Shown here: positions 24,445 through 36,515 of the stretch, piece after piece
Layout of the letters: each line of letters opens with the position of its first letter
Position numbering within the stretch: the stretch's first letter is position 1
NCBI GenBank assembly: GCA_965153355.1
Contig: OZ231127.1
Span: 97,030,001 to 97,094,000, forward strand
Source: Flaccisagitta enflata
Lineage: Eukaryota; Chaetognatha; Sagittoidea; Aphragmophora
DNA length: 64,000 nucleotides
Direction of reading: 5' to 3'
Made by a program: the position numbers and the translations under genes
The notes under the pieces: generated by a model
The model's input: the letters and a program-made list of their open reading frames with translations, nothing else
The model's database searches: none
What the model was told of the DNA's origin: nothing

Positions 24445-25162
24445 ATAGTTCAGTAAGAAGTGTTAGATGGTCAGTGGCACTGTTGCCCCTATGAGAGTGT
24501 GGGTGTGTGGTGGTTAGAGCAGGCCCGGCGGGCCGATGACCTATGCTGTTTTTATTTGAGCTCAAGGCTGAAATTAGGGCCTGGAGGCTGTAATTAGCCT
24601 TGAGCTTTGATTTGAGCCTTGAGGCTGGGATTTGAGCTTGAGGCTGGGATTATAAGCTCGACACTGATTTGGGCCTAAGACTGTGATTTGAGACTCCCAA
24701 GGCTGGAATTTGAGCCTCAAGGCTGGGAATTGAGCCAAGAGGCTGGGATTTGAGCCAAGAGGCTGGGATTTGAATCAAGAGGTTGGGATTTGGGCCTCGA
24801 GGTTGGGATTTGGGCTCTGAGGCGGGGGTTTGGGCCTGGCACCCCGGGATGTCAAGGGACTCACAAAGGCTGGGATTTGAGCCTTGAGGCTAAGATTAGA
24901 GCTTGAGGCTGGGATTTGAGCCCCAAGACTGGGATTTGAGCCTGGACACTGGGATTTGAGCCTGAGACTGGGATTTGAGCCTGACTGGATTTGAGCCTCG
25001 AGACTAGGATTTGAGCTTGAAGCTAGATTTAACTGGTTGTGGGATTTGGGTCCAAGGCCGGGGAGGTGGGTGACGTAGAAAGGAGAAGAACGTGAAGGAG
25101 AAGGAGAAATTTCCCCTGTGTGAAAGCATAGGTCATCGACCCCTTCGGGGCCGCTGCCCAAA
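24445..25162 (-). mobile_element. Family F element, copy 3
   Basis: Inverted: AATAGTTC start, GTTAGATGGTCAGTGGCAC, TTGCCCCTATGAGAG, GGGCCGATGACCTATGC, about 20-bp GAGGCTGGGATTTGAGCC units, AAATTTCCCCTGTGTGAAAG, CATAGGTCATCGACCCC and TTCGGGGCCGCTGCCCAAAA. The outer end of the terminal hairpin is decayed. Confidence 0.75.
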
Positions 25163-26376
<1,214 letters not shown>

Positions 26377-27013
26377 GGGCAGCGGCCCCGAAGGGGCCGA
26401 TGACCTATGCTTTCACACATAGGGGAAATTTTTCCTTCTCCTCCTCCTCCTTCTCCGTCCACCCCTTAAGCCTCAAACCCAGCCTTGAAGCACAAATTCT
26501 AGCCTGAAAGCTCAAAATTTAGCCCTCAAATCTCAAAATCCAGCCCCCAAGCTCAAATTCCAGCCTCGAAGCCCAAATTATAGCCCTGAGGCTCAAATAC
26601 CAGCCTTGATCCTAAAATTTTAGGCTTTGAGGCTGGAATTTGAGCTTCCAGGTTCAAATCCCAGCCTTGAGGCTCTAATCCCAGCCTTGAGGCTCTAATC
26701 CCAGCCTTGAGGCTCAAATCCCAGTCTCGTGACTCAAATCCCAGTCTTGAGGCTCAAATCCCAGCCTCAAGGCTCAAATCCCGACCTTGCGGCTCAAATC
26801 CCAACCTACAACCAAATCCTAGCTTTGAGTGCTCAAACCCAGCTTCATGTCTAAATCCCGGCAGCAGCCTGGGACTCGAGCCTCAAGCTTCAAAACTTAC
26901 TGAGCATAGGTCATCGGCCCCTTCGGGGCCGCTGCCCCTCTCACCATCACACTCCCATACACAAACACAGGGGCAACGGGTACCGCTGACCATCTAACGC
27001 TTTTGCAACTATT
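26377..27013 (+). mobile_element. Family F element, copy 4 (clear hairpins)
   Basis: GGGCAGCGGCCCCGAAGGGG, hairpin CCTATG-CTTTCACA-CATAGG, about 20-bp GAGGCTCAAATCCCAGCCTT units, CATAGGTCATCGGCCCC, TTCGGGGCCGCTGCCCCT, AGGGGCAACGGGTACCGC, AACGCTTTTGCAACTATT. Confidence 0.8.
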
Positions 27014-27136
27014 ATTTTGTGTGTTCAAGGAAAGCTATAAGCTGATTGGTCGGCTTTCTGGTCTGTTCGCCTGCTGACTAACTCATCAAATTGAAATGAT
27101 TATCAGATTAATTGTACAGGCTGGTTTCGGGACAGG

Positions 27137-27351
27137 GCGGGCTAATTATATGATCTATGTTTACACCCTTTAACACTGATTTCACACTGATTCATAATGG
27201 TAAATCTTATTTCAGAAGCACTATTTATGTAGATGATAATTGATAAAGCCAAACAAACATACTGAACCCCTCATTTATGAATGCATCACTAGGAATTGAT
27301 ATAAATCAATGTCACAGGGTGTGAATATAATTCATATACAGTTGGCCCGCT
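27137..27351. repeat. 215-bp foldback
   Basis: GCGGGCTAATTATATGA and GTTTACACCCT at the left are matched in reverse by AGGGTGTGAATATAATTCAT and GGCCCGC at the right. Loop region about 27200-27290. Confidence 0.6.
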
Positions 27352-27715
27352 TCTTCCCAAAATTAGCCCACAACAACTCATGCCCAAACGCCGAAATTAC
27401 TGGCTAATAACGATATAGCATCGCGGAATATACCTATTCTCAAATTTTCTTTCAGTTTTCTTTACATCTGTTCGAGTCGTTAACACGATCTAGAAAAGTC
27501 TCAAGAGCAAGTTTTTGTAGGTTACCATATCGATATAACTTGTTAAATCTGCTTTTCCGTTTAACATGATCAATTCGTTTCTTTGCTGATCTATCATCCG
27601 TTTTTGAGAATTTTGATTGATCGACAAAAAAAGATGCTAAAAAACTCAACTTTAGACCATATGGTTAAGACTTAAGTGTAAAATGCGGTTAAAAAAGATT
27701 TTCTACACACGCGGT
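27352..27715. other. No gene recognised
   Basis: AT-rich unique sequence. A 65-codon minus frame at 27452-27649 has no recognisable domain. Confidence 0.5.
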
Positions 27716-27727
27716 CTTTCATTCCCT

Positions 27728-27830
27728 GACTCTGTCTGTCTGTCTCTTTCTCTCTGTCCCTCTCTTCTTCTCTGTGCTCTCTTCTGGTTCTCTGTCCCTC
27801 GTCTCTGTCCCTGTCTGTCCGTCTGTCTCG

Positions 27831-27893
<63 letters not shown>

Positions 27894-27895
27894 CT
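27728..27895. repeat. CT/CTGT-rich microsatellite
   Basis: Imperfect CTGTCTCT then CT with TTTCT interruptions. A run of 17-18 C follows at about 28003-28021. Confidence 0.9.
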
Positions 27896-28133
27896 TCATT
27901 TTCTGTTTGATTTCTCTTTGCCTACGTGGGCTGATCATATTTGTGGATCCACCCAGGTTCTTGGGGAGAACATGAGGATGATTTGGGTTTTTTTTTCCTT
28001 TTCCCCCCCCCCCCCCCCCCCAATAGTCTGCTTTGCCTCATTTCTGCGGCCGCCAAAACTCACTCGAGGATGAAGAGAAAGTTGATGCTACATCTTTTTT
28101 GGCCGGTTGTTTGTCTATATAGTATTCTTCTGA

Positions 28134-28728
28134 TACCGGGTGTTCAATCTCGACTGGGAAAAAGTGTCAAGCTTTTACTCTCAGATGCTTCTTCTCAATG
28201 ACCTGGAATTAATTTTTCTCTGTAGTACTATGTTTGACGTTTTTTGTGTCAAAACTTCATTGGTCTGTGTCAAATATTTTGTCCACAACATCAATTTGAA
28301 GTAAAACAAGTATTCATGGCTGAAGCGCAATTTATCCCATATTCATCAAAATCATTTTTCCCTTATTTTTTCTCATTTTTGATTGGTTTGAGCTATAAAT
28401 GTCAAAACAGTCTTAGAATAAAAATGCATTATAAAATTTGTTAAAAGTATCTTCCACTATGACCAATCTGACATTTGTTGCTTAATCCAATAAGAAATAA
28501 GAGCAAACTATAGAAAAACAATTTTGATGAATCAAGGCTTCATCTGAAAATGCTTCTTTTACTTCAAATCAATGTTGTGGACAAAATATTCGACACAGAC
28601 CAATGAAATTTTTACACAAAAAACGTCAAGCACAGTACTACATAGAAAAATTAATTCCAGGTCATTGAGAAGAAGCATCTGAGAGTAAAAGCTTAATACT
28701 TTTTCTCAGTCGAGATTGAACGCCCGGT
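28134..28728. mobile_element. 595-bp near-perfect foldback element
   Basis: Ends ACCGGGTGTTCAATCTCGAC and its complement (GTCGAGATTGAACGCCCGGT). The arms pair almost to the centre near 28431, including TGACCTGGAATTAATTTTTC and TATTTTGTCCACAACAT. There is no substantial unique interior and no transposase. Confidence 0.8.
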
Positions 28729-29143
28729 GCCTTCATTTGATCCCTTTTTCATTCATGTAAAAACATCGCATCTTCGCCGGTTGATGCTTTATGTATAACA
28801 TCCACACAGGTTGTTGCGCCTATGATTTTGGGATCGATTTTCATTCATCTGAGAAACATCTCCAGTGCACAACCAATTTAAGTAAAAGATATGAGATTGT
28901 GATAATGATAGAAATGGAAGACCCAGAGCCTAAACCTTTGATACAACCGGTTCTCTTTCAATGATTTGCTGAATAACCACATGAGGCAAGAACATGTATT
29001 AGATTCGAAGAAGGATAGAAGGCTTGACCCATGTCGTTCACAGCACTAGCAGCATAAAGTGTTGGTGAAGGGAACATGAATAGGCCTGGGTACTGGACAG
29101 GCAACTTGATACGTCATTCACTATTTTTCAAGAAGGCATAATG
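28729..29143. other. No gene recognised
   Basis: Unique-looking sequence. No supportable frame. Confidence 0.5.
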
Positions 29144-29261
29144 GGTGGATAGACCGATGGACCAGCCGATGAACGGACGGAACATATAACCAGCCGATGG
29201 ATGGATCGATTGACGGACAAACCCTTTTAGTCTTACAGAAGTGGACTGACGCATCTAAAAA
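29144..29261 (+). mobile_element. Family A relative, copy 16
   Basis: CCGATGGACCAGCCGATG and GGATGGATCGATTGACGG tetramers, ending GACGCATCTAAAAA as in the copy at 20812. Confidence 0.5.
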
Positions 29262-29745
29262 TCACGCTTGGTGGTCATTGTTTGTCCACCTAAGACATCA
29301 CCACTATGGAATCGTCAGTAATCTGCGAGCTTTCTTTTATTATTCGTTTTCATTACCCAAATATTTTCCCTTTGAACCATCTAAATCCTTCTGTCTTGTA
29401 TTCATCACAGCACATTCATCTAATCGTCTTTGCTCCCTCATTACTTTGCCCATCATTCGACAGGGTTTATACACATTGATCTAACCGCCTATGCAGTATG
29501 CTCCCTTATTATATTGCCTATATCTCCTCTCCGGGTTTTGCTCATGTGGGTTAAAAGGGCAATGCCCATTTTATTACCACCCATAACATTTTTTTTTAAA
29601 TCAATTTGAATGCTTGCTGCTATTGCTATAATTCTTGTGCCAGGGCTATTTTTTTTTCTTTTTTGTAGGTTCACTTCAGTGACAGGCTATTTTCACAAGC
29701 GCTTTTCATTTCATTTGTTTAAATTCTGATACCATCAAAGACTGT
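29262..29745. other. No gene recognised
   Basis: A loose two-copy direct repeat (CTTTGCTCCCTCATTA / TATGCTCCCTTATTA with GGGTTT) lies at about 29420-29550. No gene. Confidence 0.4.
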
Positions 29746-29920
29746 TAAGTCGCGTGCACACGACTCTATAACTCGCTACACACTTTGCTTCACACTTTGC
29801 TTTTTTAGCGTCTATGGGCGTTTTTCGCATCACTGCTCCTGGCCATATGCTTGGTTAGCCTTTTACATCACTGCCCCTGTCTACCCAAATGCGACTAGGG
29901 TAGCCGTGTTATTGTTATGA
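29746..29920 (-). mobile_element. Family A element, copy 17
   Basis: AAGTCGCGTGCACACGACTC start, no CCGA tract, GCATCACTGCTCCTGGCC, CCCCTGTCTACCCAAATGCG, GTAGCCGTGTTATTGTT. Confidence 0.65.
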
Positions 29921-30206
29921 CAGACGATGTAATAATGAATATGGTGAGACGGTAAATGAAGAAAAGATTTTAAGCAGTCAATGTGAATAGACACTTTCTT
30001 CTTTCTATTTGATTTCTTTTTCTTTCTTTCTTTATGATTTTTTTTTGGTGGGCTGAAACCCAATTCTGGAGCTGTGGGCAAGTTTACTGTCGGAAGCTTT
30101 GAGCCTCGAATTGAGGTTACATCAGCTTTGAAATTACACTCAAGGAAATACCTTTGGGATTACATTGATTAAAGTACAACTTCGCGATTGCATTTACGGA
30201 AAAAAA

Positions 30207-31064
30207 ACATGGCTGGATGCAGGGCAACTCCAGTGGCGTGGGGGCAGAGGGAGGGGCGGTGATGCGGGAGACTACCCATGAATTTGGGCAGGCACAGTTC
30301 AGTGTTGTAACAGGTCGCCCAAGGGCAATATGTGGTCAGCGATACCCGTTGCCCTCTGTTGAGTAATTGTGAATTGGAGTGAGGGGAAGCAGGGCAGCGG
30401 CCCCGAAGGAGACAAAGTCCTGTAGAACACAGGGGGACTTTCGTTCGTCCTGCCTGAAGAAGTGGAAGAGATGCTATAGAGGGCTTACTGAAGGCCTTCA
30501 AGAGCCTAAACTGAGGTCTAAGAAGGCTGATGTAAGGCCTCAGAATGCCAATTGGAAGCTTGAGAGGGCTGACTTGATGCTTGAGAGAGCTGGATTAAGG
30601 CTTGAAAGGTCAGAGGACCGATTTGAAGCCTGAGAGCAATAAATTGAGGCTTAGATAGCTGATTTGAGGTCTGAGAGGCCTAATTTGAGGCCTGAGAGGC
30701 CTAATTTGAGGCCTGGGAGGCCTAATTTGAGGCCTGAGAGGCCTAATTTGAGGCCTGAGAGGCCACGTTTGAAACCCAGAGAATTTGGATTTGAGGCCTG
30801 AAAGCCTAATTTCGGGCCTGAAGAGTAGTTTGAGGCCCAGAGATTGGATTTGAGGCCTGAGAGGCGGGCAGGAGCCTGAGAGGCTGGATTTGAGGCCTGA
30901 AAGGCCAACGTTTGAGTCTCCAGAGGCCAGATTTGAGGCCTGAGGGGGCCTAATGAGGGGAGGACAGAGCAAACAAGCGAGCAGATGGACAAGCAGATAG
31001 GGAGAACAAAACACACATATGTTCTGCAGGACTTCGTCCCCTTAGGGGCCGCTGCCCAAAAAAG
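30207..31064 (+). mobile_element. Family A fragment fused to family E element, copy 4
   Basis: ATGGCTGGATGCAGGGC (family A start, decayed) at 30210 leads into AGGTCGCCCAAGGGCAATAT at 30311, GGTCAGCGATACCCGTTGCC, AGGGCAGCGGCCCCGAAGG and the CCTGT-AGAAC-ACAGG hairpin. GAGGCCTGAGAGGCCTAATT units of 21 bp run to 30950, then GTTCTGCAGGACTTCGTCCC and GGGGCCGCTGCCCAAAAAA. Confidence 0.75.
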
Positions 31065-31316
31065 AAAACGCCAAGATGGAAATGCAGCGACAAGAGTCTG
31101 TTCAACCGCGATTACATCTCTGATGTCAGATAAATGAACTCTGCAATAACAGATGCCAAGGGACAAACAAATCTGATCTGTTTTAGTCGAATTTCGGTTA
31201 CTCTCGGATCCGTTACAGCGGAGTGTATACAGTAGATGTCGTCTAGACTTGAAAATACGGGGGATTTCATTACAGGAAGACAAATAAACTTACAAGACTG
31301 ATATTTGGAATATAAA

Positions 31317-31708
31317 CTAATAAAAGGATACTTTGTACTCATGGGTGTTGTAGTTTTGCCATGGAAACATATTTCCATGTATTGTAGCTAAAATATCAAT
31401 ATTTTGAGAGATTTTTGCGAGGACATTGTTTAAAAAATTTACCTGCAACTTTCTCATTAATGTTCTTAGAATATTGTCCAAAGCGGTTGCTAGGGAGCAT
31501 CACAGAACTGTCACACATAGTAACGCTTCATAGCAACAGCTATACCAGCAATTATTCTTGCAGAACATATTGTGGGAAAGTTGTAGCAAATTTTGTTTTA
31601 AACAATGTTCTATCAAAATATTTCTCAAACTATCGATACTTTAGCGTCAATGCATGGAAATAATTTCTATAGTATCAACATATGGGCAATAAAGCATCCT
31701 TTTAGGCA
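31317..31708. repeat. Nested foldback
   Basis: AAAAGGATACTTT, TTTCCATGTATTG and AACATTGTTTAAAA on the left match the complement of AAACAATGTTCTATCAAAAT, CAATGCATGGAAAT and AAGCATCCTTTT on the right. Centre near 31518. Confidence 0.65.
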
Positions 31709-31769
31709 ACTAAAGTCGATATGCTCTTTCCACATATGAGGAATTTTCTCCTCCTCTTCTCCTTCTTTT

Positions 31770-32418
31770 GGGCAGCAACCAGAAAGGGAACAGCTGTGCT
31801 TTCACACATATAGGAAACTTTCTCCTTCCTCTCCTTCTTCTCCTTCTTCTCCTTCCTTCTTCATTCTTCCCCCCAGCCCAAATTCTAGCCTCGGGGGCTC
31901 AAATCCCAGCCTCGAGGCTCGAAACCCACCTCGGGCGCAAGCCAGCCTCGGGCTCAAAGCCTAGCCTCGGGCTCAAAGAAACTGCCTCGAGGCTCAAAAC
32001 CCAGCCTCGAGGCTCAACTCCCAGCCTCGAGGCTCAAATCCCAGCCTTGAAGCTCAATTCCCAGCCTCAAGGCTCAAATCCCAGCCTCAAGACTCAATTC
32101 CCAGCCTCGAGGCTCCAATCCCAGTCTCGAGGCTCAAATCCCAGCCTCGAGGCCCAAATCCTAGCCTCGAGGCTCAAATCCCAGCCTTGAAGCTCAAATC
32201 CCAGCCTTGAAGCTCAAATCCCAGCCTCGAAGCTCAAATCCCAGGCTGGAGGCCTAAATTCCAGCCTCCAGGCCCTAATCCCAGCCTTGAGGCTCAAATA
32301 AAAACAGCATAGGTCATCGGCCCCTTCGGGGCCGCTGCCCCTCTAACCACCTCTCCCACACATACACTCACATAGGGGCAACGGGTACCGCTGACCATCT
32401 AATGCTTTTGCGACTATT
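31770..32418 (+). mobile_element. Family F element, copy 5
   Basis: GGGCAGCAACCAGAAAGGG (decayed first hairpin), GTGCTTTCACACATATAGG, about 20-bp GAGGCTCAAATCCCAGCCTC units, CATAGGTCATCGGCCCC, TTCGGGGCCGCTGCCCCT, AGGGGCAACGGGTACCGC, AATGCTTTTGCGACTATT. Confidence 0.75.
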
Positions 32419-32424
32419 CTTCTT

Positions 32425-32830
32425 TGTACCCCCCTCCCCCCAGCCTTCAGGCCTATATCTCAGCCTGGAGGCCCATATCCCAGCCTCAAGGCCCAAATCC
32501 CAGTCTTGATGCCCAAATCCCACCCTCAAGGCCCAAATCCCAACCTAAAGGCCCAGATTCCACTCTCTAGTGATTTGGGCCTCGAGACTGGGATTAGGGC
32601 CTCGAGGCTGGGATATGGGCCTTCAGGCTGAGATGTAGGCCTGTAGGCTGGGGAGGGGGGGTGCGGTGAAGGAGAAGAAGGAGAAGGAGGAGGAGAAAAT
32701 TCCCAATATGTGTGGAAGCATAGGTCATTGACCCCTTTGGGGCCGCTGCCCTGCTCCCCCCTCAACTTCAACCACAACCTACTTAAGCAGGGCACGGGTA
32801 CCGCTGACCATAGCTTTTGCGACTATTATT
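32425..32830 (+). mobile_element. Family F element, copy 6 (E-type inner stem)
   Basis: Poly-C, units CAGCCTTCAGGCCTATATCT that reverse near 32573, CATAGGTCATTGACCCC, GGGGCCGCTGCCCTGCT, then AGCAGGGCACGGGTACCGC and ATAGCTTTTGCGACTATT. It carries the longer GCCCTGCT/AGCAGGGC stem of family E with the F-type terminal hairpin. Confidence 0.7.
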
Positions 32831-33035
32831 AGTCTATATTTTAAATATCAGTCTCTTAAGTACATTTGTCTTCCTGTAATGAATTCCCCCGTATTTCCAA
32901 GTCTAGACGACATCTACTGTACCCTCTATGGCAGAAATGAAAATGCCTCATATTGATGTTCATTGGCGAACCCAGAAATGATCCAAGGCTAGACGAAAAA
33001 AAACAGGTTTTTTTTCTTGTATTGTGAATGATGAA

Positions 33036-34100
33036 CAACCCATTGCATAACGACTTCTGAAGTAACTCCATTTCCGGTATTCTCCATGGCAACGTAACGC
33101 CATTTTGGCGTCTATATGGTGTTATTTGAGGCGTTATTAATGTTGTCATTGCTTCACTTTTTTGTCCATCTTTTTTACTCATTATGGATTTTTTGTGATC
33201 ATTTGAAAAAACACTAAAGATAGAAAGAATGTTATATAATATATTCACCATCAATAATGATCTTTTTTATTTTCATTTTTCATTTTTCATTTTTTATTAT
33301 TCATTTTTCACTTTTTATCTTTAATTTTTTACTTTTCATTTTTCATTTTTTATTTATTATTTTTCATTTTTTTTTTCATTTTTTACTTTTCATTTTTCAC
33401 TTTTCATTTTTTAGTTTTTAACTTTTTTTTTATTTTTTTCATACTTCTTGACTTTTTTTCTTTTTGACTTTTTTCCTTTTTTCCTTTTTTCCTTTTAATT
33501 TTTCCACTTTTAATTTTCTACATATAGTTTTTCTTTTTTCTTTTTTTTTAACCTTTAATATTCAAAGTTTCATATTCAAATTCTAATTTCATATACTTCA
33601 ATTATCTATACTTTAAAATTTTTAGATAAAAATATTTATATATTCCTTTTATCAAGAATGTTTCCATAGAAAATGACCAAAGTTTGAAAATGATCAATCA
33701 TTCTCCGACATGCTTAACATGATATTCGATAACATTGATGTAACATAAATGCTGAAATGATTTTCTCGGTTTTGGTCTCAGTATCTCATAGAGAGATAAC
33801 TACAGAGATACAGTGAGACAGACAGACAGACAGACTGACCTACAGACACAGACATTTAGTTTTATGTTTATCAACTAGCTTTCAATAGTTTTGAATAGCT
33901 TTGAATAGTTTCAAACAGCTTCAAATAGTTGTAAATAGCTTTTGATAGCTTTTGATAGCTTTTGATAGCTTTTTATAGCTTTATATAGCTTTAACAAAAC
34001 TGTAACTGCAAAAATCGTAACTATAGTGTCTTTGATGCTATTGGGGAATAGCAAAACGTGACAGAAAAAGGGTTTCCGAATTTTCTATGCAATCCGTGGT
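33036..34100 (+). repeat. 1.1-kb dispersed repeat J, copy 1
   Basis: ACCCATTGCATAAC, CGGTATTCTCCATGGCAACG, GCCATTTTGGCGTCTATATG, a T-rich TTTTCATTTT tract, GAGAGATAACTACAGAGATA, GACA tetramers, an AATAGCTTTG 10-bp minisatellite (33870-33995) and GTAACTATAGTGTCTTTGAT. The whole order recurs at 36516. No coding frame. Confidence 0.8.
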
Positions 34101-34758
34101 TTCTGACATATTCAATTGTGTTTTCACTGATGTGATATTTTTCCCCAAGATGAATTTTTAGATCTTATGCGATATTTAGTTTTTGCGTTTTTCACCCACT
34201 AATACAATGTTTATCATTTGCACAGTTGCTTCCTTTCTTTGTCCTGAAGAAAGCCGTCATCCAAAAGCATTTACAGAGAATTCTCAGTTAGCTCAGGATT
34301 GCAAAACTAATGTAAAGGGACCAAAAAATATCAATTGTCGTAGGCTAATTGCCAACACAACGAATGAAAGGAAATGATGTAAAGGAACTGAATTATTTCG
34401 TGTATTTGAAACTTTTCATGAACAATCAGTTGACAAGCAACTTGGCCTAACGATAAAATTTGACATAATAACGTTAGAAATCCGCCCAAAACATGTCCTC
34501 AATTGATGATTAGAGGAAATGCGATACGACGCATTGAAAATTACCATCGAATTTGTAACCCAAGCCAGATGATTCATGAATTTTATAAAATGAAATTTGA
34601 TGAAAATTTTTGTTTTGATGTTTCCAATTAAACTGTCAACCTATGTATTTTGCAAACATTCACTTGCATATGCCAGTTTTAATTTCAAATCCCTTATTTT
34701 ACAGCTGAAATAAACATGCAAAATTGTTAAAGAACTTGCTTTGTCAATGTACCATAGC
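34101..34758. other. No gene recognised
   Basis: AT-rich unique sequence. A 64-codon frame at 34183-34377 has no known domain. Confidence 0.5.
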
Positions 34759-34907
34759 CCACTGAAAACTTTGAATTTGCATAGAAAATCAAAATATTAA
34801 CAAAACAAGAACATAGCGCGATTCCTAAGTCATTTACTGAGTGCGCTATGTTCTTATTTTGTTGATTTTTTGATTTTCTTTACAAATTTAAAATTTTCAA
34901 TGAGCAG
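34759..34907. repeat. 149-bp hairpin
   Basis: ACTGAAAACTTTGAATTTG, AGAAAATCAAAAT and AAGAACATAGCGC on the left pair with GCGCTATGTTCTTATTTTG, TTGATTTTCTTTACAAATTT and TTTTCAATGAG on the right. Confidence 0.65.
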
Positions 34908-35120
34908 TTCCTGAAATGATTGTTATCAATTTTTTTACTTTTTTTTGCTTCCAAAGCGAGTTTCCTTCAATGTTTTTGCATTTAAGTCATTTGACAGCAA
35001 CAGATCGGTTTCCTCATCCATGTATGAATATCAAATTCTATGAATAATAATACAATCATGGATAAAAGCGAAAATGGTAAAACGATTAGTAACTTAGTTC
35101 TACAGGTAAATTCTTCTTGA

Positions 35121-35126
35121 TTTAAT
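35121..35126 (-). promoter_or_regulatory. Possible polyadenylation signal ATTAAA
   Basis: ATTAAA on the minus strand about 50 nt beyond the stop of the 35177-35512 frame. Position fits a 3' end, but the motif is common. Confidence 0.3.
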
Positions 35127-35176
35127 TTCAGTATGTCATACATCCAGATTCCCACTCCACTTGACCCTGATACGCT

Positions 35177-35512
35177 TTAATCTCCGCCGCTTCCACCTCC
35201 GCCGCCTCCACCTTCGCCGCCTCCACCTTCGCCGCCTCCACCTCCACCGCCTCCGTAGCCGCCACATCGGCTGTCGCCTCTACCAAAATTGCCGCCTTCA
35301 AAGGTGCCGTCTCCGTAGTATCCGCCGTTGGTTGAATAATATACATTATGTACGGGGTCAGAATGATGCCAGCGGTGGCTGCCACCGCTAAAGCCAGTGA
35401 CACCGCCGCCGCTGATGCCGCCGCAGCTGTAACATACGCACATAAGGAACCCGATGATCCCAAAGATCCCAATGGCAATGATAGACGGCCAAACGGGTAA
35501 GGAGTAATCCAT
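35177..35512 (-). CDS. Small membrane protein with Gly-rich tail, unrecognised
   Basis: The minus-strand frame from ATG at 35510-35512 gives 111 residues. MDYSLPVWPS is followed by a hydrophobic segment of about 20 residues (IIAIGIFGIIGFLMCVCY, residues 10-28), a Cys cluster (CVCYSC), a His/Tyr/Gly-rich region and a nearly pure Gly tail from a (CCR)n tract. This resembles single-span membrane proteins with Gly-rich cytoplasmic tails, but I cannot name a family. The frame stays open upstream of the ATG (about 40 more codons to a TAG near 35625). Beyond that the same frame resumes (FNIIDLIRLPLCAKVLLHF), so this may be a pseudogene or contain a missed intron. An ATTAAA lies 50 nt downstream. The Gly tail may be microsatellite-driven. 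Confidence 0.4.
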   Translation of the reverse strand: MDYSLPVWPSIIAIGIFGIIGFLMCVCYSCGGISGGGVTGFSGGSHRWHHSDPVHNVYYSTNGGYYGDGTFEGGNFGRGDSRCGGYGGGGGGGGEGGGGEGGGGGGGSGGD

Positions 35513-35930
35513 TTGCGCTCTAAACTTGACCGGCCCCGACTTTGTTTCCGCTCTAGGTCCCACAGTGTGATCAACGGAAGGTCTGCCCGTTGTAGACGCC
35601 TCAGCGCAGTTGGTGGCAATCTCCTATTCGTAGTCCCTGAAGACCTTTATGTGGATCTTCGAGTTGATCGAGTCAAAGTTGATGGAAGTGGCCTCGCGTG
35701 GGCAAAACGCAAAATGGAGGAGCACTTTCGCGCATAGAGGCAGCCGGATCAGGTCAATGATGTTAAAAGAGGTGGAGAAGGAAGAGAAGGACAACAGGGA
35801 GGGAGAGAATGGGGCTGATGATGAAGAGGAGGTAGAGGAGGCTAATGATGGCGAGGAAGATCAGGGTCCGGCAAAACTTTTTGCTGCCTACAAGCTGGAT
35901 TTTTTAGTCGCTTCCTGCCTACAATAGAAT
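35513..35930 (-). pseudogene. Possible upstream part of the same frame, interrupted
   Basis: Reading the minus strand upstream, CPREATSINFDSINSKIHIK and VFRDYE precede an in-frame TAG, and further upstream another frame gives a very hydrophobic run (LIFLAIISLLYLLFIISPIL). The composition looks protein-like, but two frames and one stop are involved. Purine-rich low complexity on the plus strand gives acidic frames here that are less convincing. Unrecognised. Confidence 0.25.
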
Positions 35931-36515
35931 TGAATAATGATCAAACATTTCTAATTCATTCTAGGTTCAGAATTACTAATTTATTTAAAATCTCTCTCAA
36001 ATCCAACTAATTGGAAACTCAGAAAAACAAAATTTTGGTGTTCAGACAAAAAAATTTTTTTCATTTATATTTCCATAATGAATTATTCATATATTTTTCT
36101 CCCCTGCCTACAAAACTAGCTTGCTGCCTACGAGCAATGCTCGCGTTCTTGGGCTCTTTGCCGTACCCTGAGGAAGATAAAGAGGATGTGTCCAATGAAA
36201 AGGTTACGCCAAGCCAAACAATTGTGTCCGTCTTTTAGTTGTTTGCAAAATCCCAGTGGTAGCACATGCCCAATTTCTAACCGATTTGCTTGTAGGGTTG
36301 CTCATAAATAGTTCAAGTCACAACTGGATCAAAAAATAGTGTTAAGATTAGTCAAATGCAAATACAAAGTAAGCATGATTGTTGGCGGGCCTGAGAACAT
36401 TTTCTATCAAAAGTATGATAACCAGGTAAGCCCTGAAGCCTTCTACGGCATAGTCAAAGCATAACAAGGCATAAAATTTGAAGTCGATACTTCATGAAAT
36501 CAGGACCACCACCAC
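35931..36515. other. No gene recognised
   Basis: AT-rich. A 75-codon plus frame at 36011-36238 has no domain. CTGCCTAC(A/G) recurs at 35885, 35916, 36103 and 36124. Confidence 0.45.

Larger units (their letters stand above)
31212..32935. repeat. Long inverted repeat enclosing foldback and family F copies
   Basis: Left arm 31212-31316 (ACAGTAGATGTCGTCTAGAC, ATTACAGGAAGACAAAT, GACTGATATTT) is the complement of right arm 32836-32931. The arms are about 105 bp with few differences. Between them lie a nested foldback (31317-31708) and two family F copies. Confidence 0.75.

Noticed and set aside
28003-28021. Poly-C run
   Set aside because: Homopolymer. No function can be inferred, and its length is often wrong in assemblies.
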